This document shows, piece by piece, positions 34,001 through 44,600 of a DNA stretch of 64,000 bases. How positions within the stretch are numbered: the first letter of the stretch is position 1; every line of letters starts with the position of its first letter. The stretch comes from Plumapathes pennacea (Eukaryota > Cnidaria > Anthozoa > Antipatharia > Myriopathidae), in contig OZ038466.1 of the NCBI GenBank assembly GCA_964036295.1, forward strand, positions 2,170,001-2,234,000. The letters run 5' to 3'. The position numbers were made by a program, and so were the translations under genes. Under the pieces are notes generated by a model. It did not search any database. It saw nothing but the letters and a program-made list of their open reading frames with translations, and was not told the origin of the DNA.

Positions 34001-37000
34001 CTTCTGATGAATTTGTAGGTGTCAAATACTAGCTGTGCATGATACTTGATACTGGAAGAAGAATTCAAAAGTGAATATGATTGACCAAAACCGCAAGCAC
34101 AGTTGTCAACAAGTTAAGTGTATCAGATTTCCCTAAAATTTATTTAACTTGAAACTCAGCCAAAAGAAGACATAGTTTTTATTGCGCACGTATTTAGTTT
34201 GGATGCAGCCCAGGCTGGAATATCATGGTCTCTGATAAATATTGAGGTGTCGAAAAAGTCACGGATAGGCCTTTTTTTCTTTGCCGGCTTGGGAAGTCCC
34301 GTCACGGTTCAGAGTACTAAATGATTGCCGCAGTGTTTTGGAGATAAATCTAAATTCTCTCATTTCGAGCACCACATATAGTTTTCACCCTCTGCCGCCT
34401 TATAAATGAAGGGTTTTTAAAACTAAGACTTGTTCGAATACTCAGTTTAGCAAAAGTGGAGGCCCGCAGAAACGGTTCCGAACTTCCACACTCCAAAAAT
34501 TGAGCAAATTATAAAATGTGACCTTAAGCCGCAAAAGTAACTTTCACAAATTCGCGAGCTTAGAGCTGCCTTGCTGCTTTGATTTGCTGTTTTCAGTCCT
34601 TTTTAAAAAATATTCGAAAAAATTGTTTTATTGTTATATAGCAATGCCAATCCCAAACTAACTTTTGCAAACAATTATCAAATTTGTCTCTGCCTCATTA
34701 AATAGTAGAAAAGTATACCCAGGCTAGCAAGTGCCGGCGAAACCTATCGATTGACAAGAAATAGGCGACCTTTCAGCGGTGACGCTGGTTTGATTATGAT
34801 ATTCAGTGGAAATTAGTGATTCTAATCATGTGACTACTCCAGAAGAAAGCAGGAAATCTGATTGAGGAGGTCGGCAAGGTTTGTACACAGTAGTTACAGA
34901 CTTACGGATTGTTTATGCATTTCTGGAGTGTGATTATGGGTTTCTTCCGTGTACCACAAGGTAATCGGACACGAACACGGGAATCGGAACGGAAACTTGC
35001 TGAATAAGAACAATCAGTAAATTTTCCAGGCTACAGTAGACCGAAGTCAAATGTGACCAGAAGTATTGAAACAATCTCCGTTGTTTTCACTCAACAGGCA
35101 GTCCGTGCAGTGCCGATGACTACAAGCAGTGGATTCCCTCACATGTAGTTAACGGCACGTGTCTGTTGGGAAGCAAAACCGTGTACGAGCGCCGGATTGC
35201 ACATGCGCGCTGCTTCAATGGTTATGATTACGATCGACCCATATCACAACAGGGCTGCCCGTGCTCCAGAGAGGATTTTGAGTGGTAGGTGACTTTGCCA
35301 CAGCAAGTAAAATATGTGAAAAAGTGAAAACTACTGCTGCTCTTTCATGTGGTGTATTTTTTGTTTCATTTTGTTCATCCAGTGTTTTGTCTGTAACTTG
35401 TTTCATTTTGCTTTCGTTTTTCTTTTCCTTCCTTGTATTTTGTTTCTACTTTGTAGCCGAGTTGCTCTTTTATAGTTATTCTGCCCTTCATTTGTCTTGT
35501 CTCTCGTTCTGCTTCTGTAATCACTGTTGTACTTACAGTGTTGCTTTAGCTGTGTATACAGAGCATTGACCTTGTATTTTGACTGATGAAAATGGTTCCT
35601 ACATGCATGCACATTCAGTAAAAGAATTTTGTGTATTTATGAGTACCGGAAGTTTGGTATCCAAGTAAGACTGGAGTCTTTTCTACTACATGCTTATGCT
35701 GTACTACGGATAGCAGTAAACGCACATCTGAATAAATTAAACGAAACACGACTGCTTATGGTGGTAACTTCCAGTTACTGAGGCAGTTCGAACCTGATGG
35801 CATCACTGTTGTTTTGAAGTAATGTGGAGTTTTATTGTTTTGTAGTGATGTGGAGTTTTGTTGTTTTGTAATGATGTTTTGTTGCAGTGATTTTGAGTTG
35901 TTTACCTGTTTTATTGTGATGTGGAGTTTTGTTGTTTTGTAATGATGTTGAATTTTTTGTTGTTTTGTAGTGATGTTGAGTTTGTTGTTTTGTAATGATG
36001 TTTTGTTCCAGTGATTTTGAGTTGTTTTGTTGTTTTGTGATGTGGAGTTTTGTTGTTTTGTAATGATGTGGAGTTGTTTTATTGTTTTGTAGTGATGTGG
36101 AGTTTTTTTGTTTTGTAATGATGTTTTGTTCCAGTGATTTTGAGTTGTTTTGTTGTTTTATTGTGATGTGGAGTTTTGTTGTTTTGTAATGATGTTGAGT
36201 TGTTTTGTTGTTTTGTAGTAATGTGGAGTTTTGTTGTTTTGTAATGATGTTGAATTGTTTTGAAGTGATGTTGAGTTGTTTTGTTGTTTTGTAGTGATGT
36301 GGACTACAGACTGAGCTTTGGTGGTGAGTGTTTGTGGGATCCATCAGCAGGAACTCCCACCTTAATACCTCCAGTTTGTCCCCCAGGAACCACCTACTTG
36401 AGGACCAAAGGGTGAGGCTTTCACTTCAGATGTCTTGTTATTGTTACAATTTTACAGCATCTAAATTAAAACTAACAGTTCTGCATCATCGTGCCACTTT
36501 TCTACTTTTTGTCGACCTTTGTCTTTCCTTCGTTCTTGTCTTTGTCCTTTTTGTTTATTTAGCTTTTGATTTCCCTTACCGAATAATGATTTTTGGTGGA
36601 GGAGGGGACAAATCTGGAAAGAAATCGGACCAAATATGAAAATGTGATACGAAAATGACTATCAATATACCACGGAGCAAAGAATCCGAAAGCTTTGTTA
36701 TTATTGGAATTGGAAAGAATGGAGAATGAAGGGAAGTTGAAGTTTTTGGGGCATCTAGTTTGTAATTAATGTTTCTCTTTTCTTGAAAGTTATCGCAAAG
36801 TGTCTGAAGACATGTGCGCGGGGGGTGATGAAGATCGCTACGCCAAACAGACCACCTCGTGTCCTATTCCAGGTACTGTCAACTTGTAGTGGACACAAAA
36901 CACTCCACGCAGTCAAGCAAAACCATTCACTCTGTTCTGAACTGATCGAAAAGAGCTAGAAGCCTACACTACAGCTAGAAGTTGATATTTGTTATCGCAT

Positions 37001-40000
37001 TCATTCACTCGCGCACGCACGCACGTACGCACACACTTGCACGCTCACGCACTCATTCACTCAATCGCGCACGCACGCACACACGCACGCTGACTCACTC
37101 AATCACTCGCGCACGCACGTACACACTCGCACGCTCACGCACTCACTCGCGCACGCACACTCGCACGCTCACTCATTCACTCAATCGCGCACGACACACT
37201 CGCACGATCACTCATTCACTAACTCACTCAATCGCGCGCGCACGCACGCACGCACACACTCGCACGCTCACTCATTCGGGCACGCACGCACGGACGCTCA
37301 CTCACTAACGCACGCAGCCACTCGTTTACGTTCTACCTGACTCGTGTATGAGCTGCATACAAGACACGTTTTTATAAGCTGCCATGCTAAGTCATAAACT
37401 TTGAAGTGTTTTGATTCCGATGTCGTTCAAATCAACTATTGGTAAGGTCCATCTTGTTGTTCTGCAGATCTGCCAGAGTTCTTGCTGTATGCAGCTCGTT
37501 CCTCCATCAAGCGAATAACACTTGGTGATAACACGGAGCAGACCATCCCGTTGAGTGGGCTAAGAAACGCCATTGCCCTCGACTTCGACTATAATCAGAA
37601 CTGCATCTACTGGGCTGACATCACTTCTGACAACATCAGAAGGGCGTTTCTAAATGGATCCGGTAAGGGAAAGGCTTGTCCTGATCACTGCTGAAAATAT
37701 ACAGCATCTTCCACAAACTTAAGGGATATCAAAGGAATTTAACATCTAATGCTGGTGTAGTTTTAACAGCAGTCCCCAAACTACACTGTACAAGTCCTGG
37801 TGTTGCCCCAGGAATGATCCAGTGACATGTGGATGGGTTGCCTGATGCTGGTTGTGTTCCCAGGTTTTAATCCTTTAACCTCCAAGAGTGATCAACTTAA
37901 ATTTCCTCCTTCAGTTTCTCCCCAGGGATACATCATCATACATTATAGATAACTTGGCTTTTCATAGCTTCCTCGATAACAGCTGATCGACTAGCAATTC
38001 TTATTTTTTAGATCCAACTGACGGCGTTTTATTTTTCAGGCATTGTTCAGACCCTTCATGGCATCGCTCAACAGGTGGAAGGGCTGGCTCTGGATTATTT
38101 TGCAAACAACATCTACTGGGTCGATGCTGGAGCCAAGAAAATAGAAGTGTCCAAAGCGGATGGGCGCTTCAGGAAGGTGCTGTTCAGCATTAATCTTGAC
38201 AGGCCCCGCGCCGTAGTGTTGGACCCGCATAATGGGTAGGTAGACTGACGAGTGCCTGACATCTCTGTGTATCTGCAGTGGTGTGATCTGTTTTAGGTTT
38301 GGGTGCGGTTTGATGCGACGTAGGGTATTGTGTAAACCAAATAAGTTTGCCTCACGTCCAAGGCTCATACGCGTTCTGAGAGACAATGATTGCAGAAAAA
38401 CTAAATATATCTCACAAGTGTACATATAATACGACAACAGATTGTATCGAAAGTACTACGATGAATCGAATAGGGTTCAATATGTGGAAACTAGATGCCA
38501 TTAAGAAACTTGAGCAGACGTTTCAAGCGTTAGCCCATCGTCAGAGCAAGGCAGTAAGGAGCTCTGACGAAAGACGAAGGGCTAATTCTCAAATTTCTTA
38601 ACAGCGTCCAGTTTTCACACATCGAACCTTAGCCGATTTATCATATGTTTTTCTTAACACCACGTAATTCAGAGAATAGTGCTTGTCAGAACTTCTTCAT
38701 ATTTTTTTGTTTGCTGTATGAATAACAGATACATGTACTGGACTGATTGGGGAGCTACTGCCAAGATAGAGAGAGCCCCGATGTCCGGGGAAGATCGATC
38801 CACTATTGTCTCTGGTAACCTTGTTTGGCCGAACGGGATCAGCATCGACAGGTCGCAGCACAAACTGTACTGGACTGATGCTGGCAAAGATAGGATTGAG
38901 AGAAGTAACTTGGACGGGTCAGCGCGGGAGGTATACACTACTCTTCTGTTATTCCGTACGAGATTCTCACGCTTGCACTATCATGCGGCGGCTTCGTGCC
39001 GTTTACTTCCATTTCTTTTGTCCTTCTCTTTTTTCCCAGTTCCCTTCTTTAACTTTCTTTCTATTTTCCCGTCTACCGTTCATTATCTGTCTGCTCTCAG
39101 TTTTGACTTTCAGATGTCCGAACCATATATGAGAGTGTCTGGAAGCCATTTCCTTTCATCCTTTCTTCTTTTCTTCCTTGCTTCACTTCTTTCTTACAGT
39201 ATTTCTTTCACTCTTTTCCTTTTATTCACTTATTCACTTTACAGTACGGGTCATTCGGATTTGTGGCCATGTCTCTTATCTTCTAAACGTTATCTGTTCA
39301 CCTTTGCATTACGTTTACGTGGTGTTGTTGTTGTTGCTATAGACTATCCTTCATATCGGCCTTCCGCACCCCTACGCTATTGCAGTTTTCCAGGAGTTTA
39401 TGTACTGGGACGACTGGTCAAGTCAGGGTATTTTCAGAGCCCTTAAGTCTGGAGAAGGTGCACGAACAACCATCAAATCAGGAGTCTCGGGATTGATGGA
39501 TCTGAAAATATTCAGTCAAGACTCTCAGAAAGGTGACGTGCCGACCAATTTGTCCACATTTTGATGTTGCAGCCGACCTCCACATGTTTGCCTTTGGTAT
39601 AGATTGTATTTTCGCCAAACACAAATACCCATCACGAGAAAAAGCATGTCCAGTTGTACACTATATCTGGCATAAAAAACATTTTAAAGAAGTCGGTAAA
39701 TGAATCAAGCATTTTGAAGAATGAAGCATGAGTGAAGCATTTTCGGATTGTCGAACCGTGAGTTCTTCCACCTGTAGCTGCACTTTCCAAGTCTCTACCT
39801 TAGAAAATATCCTGTCTAGTCATCGCAAACCTTTAAAATGTTTGCCTTGGCTGTAGATTTGTCAAGGCTGAGAGAACTTTGTATTTGTCCTTCAAATGTA
39901 TGACGAGGTTGCCGAACGGAAGGGACCAAGAGCCTGATGTTTTTGTTACAGGAAGCAACAATTGCTCCGACAATAGCCCCTGCTCCCACCTTTGTCTCAC

Positions 40001-41659
40001 CTCTACCTCCCCCAGCTACGCATGCGCATGTCCAGACAATATGCGTACAGTCATTGGTCCGACAGGAGATATTGCGTGCCAGTGCATGCCGGGTGAACAC
40101 CAGGACTCCTCTGGAGAATGCGCGTCCGTATGTAAGTACATACATAAAGCAAGAGCTACTAATGCTAGCACAGTGTAAGTACATACATAAAGCAAACAAA
40201 ACACCATAAACTGCAGCCATCTGTAGTTATAGTACGTATTCCATATATGGAACAACCGGACGAGCAAATACCTGGCCCTGATGAGCAAATACATTGCTCC
40301 AACGAGCAAATACGCAACATTGAATAATAATTAGCCGTAAATACGTGGCGCACGAGCAAATTCGTGACATTGAATAATAATTAGCTGTAACTTTGCAACT
40401 GGATAAACAGTGTCTGGATTATAGTTTAGACTTAGATTTAAGGTTGGGGTTAGGGTTAGAGTTAGGGTTAGGTTTAGGGTTAGGATTAGGGTTATGGCCA
40501 GGGTTGGGCCGTAATTTTCGTATATCTATATGTATTTCTCACTCGCATCAATTCAATGTACGGCTAATTATTATTCAAGGTTGCGTATTTGCTCATGGGG
40601 CAATGTATTTGCTCATCAGGGCAATGTATTTGCTCATCAGGGCCAGGTATTTGCTCGTCCGGTTGTGCCTTATAAGGAATGCGTACTATATATACCTATC
40701 ACTGCAGCGTGGCAAAAGAAGGTGAGGTGAGCACATTTATCATAGGGTGGGGGGAGGGGGTGGTGGCTTTAATGGAAGGGGGAAGTATGTACAGTTTAAG
40801 GGGGGATGGGTGCACGTAATGGCAGGGAGAAGGTGGGAGGGGAGGGAGGGAAGTAATGCGGGGCTTAGAGCCCACGTTTTGGACTTGTGCCTCGGAGTTT
40901 AACAAAGTCGCCTGCAGTCTTCTTTGTAGCATACTTATCAAAGCTGCAAGTAAACAGTAAGGATAGTGGAGGCTGTACTCGCCTTATTCTCTGTCGTTCT
41001 CTTTATGCTCAGACGCCACGTGTAGTAGTGGGCAGTTCAGGTGTGCGAACCATCGCTGTATCCCCGGTTCTTGGAAATGCGACCACGACAATGACTGCGG
41101 GGACAATTCAGATGAAACTGGATGCGGTAAGCATTTTGTAAAGATCCTGCGGTTGTTTTATTTTGTTCGCTTAACCACAGAAAACGCACAACTAAATCAA
41201 GTGTCCAAGTGTTTATCGTGACAGGGAATTGCCGCATCAGTTTCCTCTACACTTTTTGAGAGTTGCTTTCGAAAAATCGCCTCACCCCACATTTGTTTAA
41301 ATAAGGAATTCATGCGTGTTAACCGGCACTGCTTATCGTATAAAAATATCAGAAACATCTGGTATCACAGAGCAGCAGGGAGAAGACTTAGTTGCAGAGG
41401 AGAATGTTGGATACCTGATTTTAGCGCCCACTGTGACGTCGGCGTAACGGGGTGTGATGCCCGTGATGTTCGTGATGTTCGTGCTCTTGCAGGTTATTCC
41501 AGTTGCAGCACAAGCCAGTTCCAGTGCGATAATGGCCGCTGCATCTCTGCCAGGTGGAAGTGCGATCATGATGATGATTGCCATGACGGCTCAGATGAAC
41601 ACAACTGCAGTGAGTGGAACACACCTCTTTATTACGTCTTATGTTACAACGAACTTGGC

Positions 41660-41697
<38 letters not shown>

Positions 41698-44600
41698 TTG
41701 ACTGTGTCAGAACTTCACAAACTACAGCCCTCTCTCATTCGAATCGATACGTTTTTATCACCGCATTTGAAATTTTTCGTGTAGACATCGAATCATCCGT
41801 GTAGACATATTTTATACGTGCCTGTATATACACGTTCTTTTTATCATGTATTACATTTGATGTCTTTCAGGCTTTTTGTCCTGTTCATCCTCACAGTTCA
41901 CATGTAACAACCACCGCTGCATTCCTGAACGCTGGGTGTGCGACTTTGACGATGACTGCCACGATGGCTCGGACGAGCTGGACTGCACGCCGGGTAAGTT
42001 GATCATTCATGCCAATAAAATGGTGCCTGTTCATTTGGCCGGTTGAAGTATCCTTCCGATATGTCTGCTTCCTCTATTTCAAAACAAGGCGTGAGTGCGA
42101 ATCTTTTTTTATGAAACTTTGTTTTTATTTTCATGCAAATCAAACTCAACTTCACAAGAAAAGTTTCGAACAGGCTAGCATTTGTCAATCTGATTAATCG
42201 TTCTTGGTTTTGTAGCTCCCCCGACAACTGTGGACCCTGACTTGACCTGCAGGAGCTCGCAGTTCCAGTGCAACAATGGACGGTGCATCCCCAGCTCGTG
42301 GCACTGTGATGGAGACCAAGACTGCGGAGACGGCTCTGACGAGCCAGCCAGCTGTGTCTGTAAGTTTACAGGCCATGAGGTCAAAAGTCCTAACCCTAAC
42401 CACAACATCACAGCTGTATCTGTAAGTTTACAGGTCATGAGGTCAAAAGTCCTGAGGGCAACTTACAGTATAACCTACTGTGTGTTATCAGTAAATGTTA
42501 ATGTAAAAGTGGTATCGTTTGGATGTTCAGTGCGTAACGGATACATTGTTTTCTTTACACAGCCCCCACCTGCTCTCCCTCACAATTTCAGTGTTCGTCT
42601 GGTTCCTGTATCCCACTCCGCTGGAAATGCGACATGGAAAACGACTGTTTCGATGGTTCAGATGAGCGCAATTGTCACTGTAAGTTGAATTTGTAGCACG
42701 TTGCTTTTGTGACGAAGAGTAAGCTTGTTCATGTAGAGAAGGAAGCTTTGCAACCAGCTGACGACAGCGCGTTAGATTCAAGTCAGTGAACAAGAGAAGC
42801 ATGCAGACCTCTCCGATGAAGAAGGCAAAAGAAAAAATAAACTTTATCTGGCCTGTTCTCGCGCGAGAATTGTATCACCAAAGAGAATACGTATACTAGG
42901 AATCAAAGTAAGCTGGTGACAGCTGTGGGGCGATGTGTCTGTGCAGCGATGGTTTGTTGAACAGTCGAATAACAATATTCAGTGTAGGTCTGGTTGTTCA
43001 AAGTTGAGTAAAGCTAATCCAAGTTTAACTAAATTTTCTCTCAATTTTTTGGTCAACAAACTGCATGTTTTCGATCAAAGACTAATTGAAAAGCTTCTTC
43101 AAGTCAAACTATTAAGAAGGTCGTGTTGTGAACGAAGCTTACCGATGTTAGGCTTCCGGATGACAGACGTTTAGACCTAATACAGGAGCAACTGGGTCCC
43201 TGGGACTGTAATCACCATTTTTTTCCAAGGCGACGTCTGTTCTTACAATGAATGTGTTGCTGTTTCCGTGCAAGTCAAGTTGTGCACATTTCCTTGGTTA
43301 TAATTCTATCTTACTGTGTTTTGCAGACACCACTTCCTTTCCAATCCACACCACACCCACGATCTTACCCAGCTCTTGCAGGTCGTGGGAATTCCGGTGC
43401 ACCAACGGCCGATGTGTCTATCAATTTGATGTGTGTGATGGCGTGAACGACTGCGGCGACAATTCTGACGAATCATTTTGCAGTGAGTGACTTGAAGCGA
43501 TTTGCCACTATCCAATTACAGCCATTACTATTTGACAATTTTACCACCACTCAGTAGTTTCTCGCTCTCTGATTGGGCGATTTATCTTGGTAATTGAGAG
43601 TCCAGACGACGATGCTGACGCCAGCATGTCACACTTTGCAACGAAATACAACGAACGTTTTCTAAATATTGTGGTAAAAAAGAAATTTCTACTGGTTTTC
43701 CGTGGTGTGGACTCTTATTTACACCGAGGCGCCCCGTGAGTCCACAGCATTTTGACCATGTGATGAAGTAAATCGGAGAGCGAGAAACTAGTGAGTTGTA
43801 GTATTTAAATTCACGGCGGACACCCGATGACAATCACATCTGATTCACTTGATAGATGTTGTTACCAGTTGCACATGTACACTAAATTACTTCACCAGGG
43901 CGACGGGATATATGCGAATACTTATTTAGCTAGTATGAATACTAATTGTTTTGTGGTTTCGATCGTCCGTTCTAGTACCGGTCAATACCACCACCTCTGC
44001 TCCTACGCCTGGTCCGTGCCACTACTGGCAGTTTGCTTGTGCTGATGGGATATGTATAAACAACGGTTTTCGATGCGACGGACGGGACGATTGTAGTGAT
44101 GGCAGTGATGAACGTTCTTGTCGTAAGTATTACACTGCAACTAAACCCTGGACACTTCAAATTTCTGAACTCCCAAATGTAACCATAAAGGTGTGACCAC
44201 TTAAATGAAAGCTCTGTATGAGTTCATTCTTCTAGTCCGGCTTTACTGCACTCCAGTTGTGACGGTAGGCGATTCTTCCTTTTGCAGCCTCTGGCACTAC
44301 GCGTACTCCGACTACGGTGCCGCGCTTTTGTCCTGTGGGGTGGCTCAGGTGTGGCCACAATCGCAGCAGCATTTGTATCTCTCAGCGTTGGCTTTGCGAT
44401 GGCGCCATAAATTGTCCCCAGGGGTGGGACGAGCAACGCCAGAACTGCCCTGGTAAGTCACATATTTCTGAGTAGTTTTTCATATATCTCGATATAGGTG
44501 TTCAGGTGGCCGAGCGGTTAGCATGCCGGTCTTTCACCAATGCGGCCTAGGTTCGATTCCCGGCTTGTTCCTGTCTGAGCTTACCCTCCGTCCTTTGGTG

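Larger units (their letters stand above)
26068..36872 (+). other. SORL1: SORL1 exons 2-16: VPS10 domain and 10CC module
   Basis: Exons: 26068-26301, 27706-27861, 28038-28105, 28312-28370, 28559-28674, 29291-29380, 29647-29810, 29929-30127, 30580-30688, 30847-30923, 31321-31409, 32841-33019, 35098-35284, 36295-36411, 36790-36872 (residues about 89-730). Asp-box blades are visible: [40 protein letters not shown]. Strong SORLA matches include [32 protein letters not shown] and FNGYDYDRP. The last three exons carry ten cysteines, the complete 10CC set. This is the ligand tunnel that binds propeptides and peptides. Exon 7 ends CACAG before GCAAGT, a GC-AG intron. Confidence 0.9.

Noticed and set aside
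35832-36344. 170-aa minus-strand frame rich in Thr, Lys, Gln, His
   Set aside because: Translation of the exon 15 minisatellite; no start context or family resemblance.
36982-37308. 108-aa Arg/Thr/His-rich frame
   Set aside because: Translation of an ACGC/ACTC simple repeat.
38679-39446. 255-aa frame treated as one gene
   Set aside because: Its first part is SORL1 exon 19; after 38930 it reads through the donor into a T-rich intron.
44500-44575. Functional tRNA gene
   Set aside because: A and B boxes are present but the acceptor and anticodon stems do not pair convincingly; a SINE is more likely.
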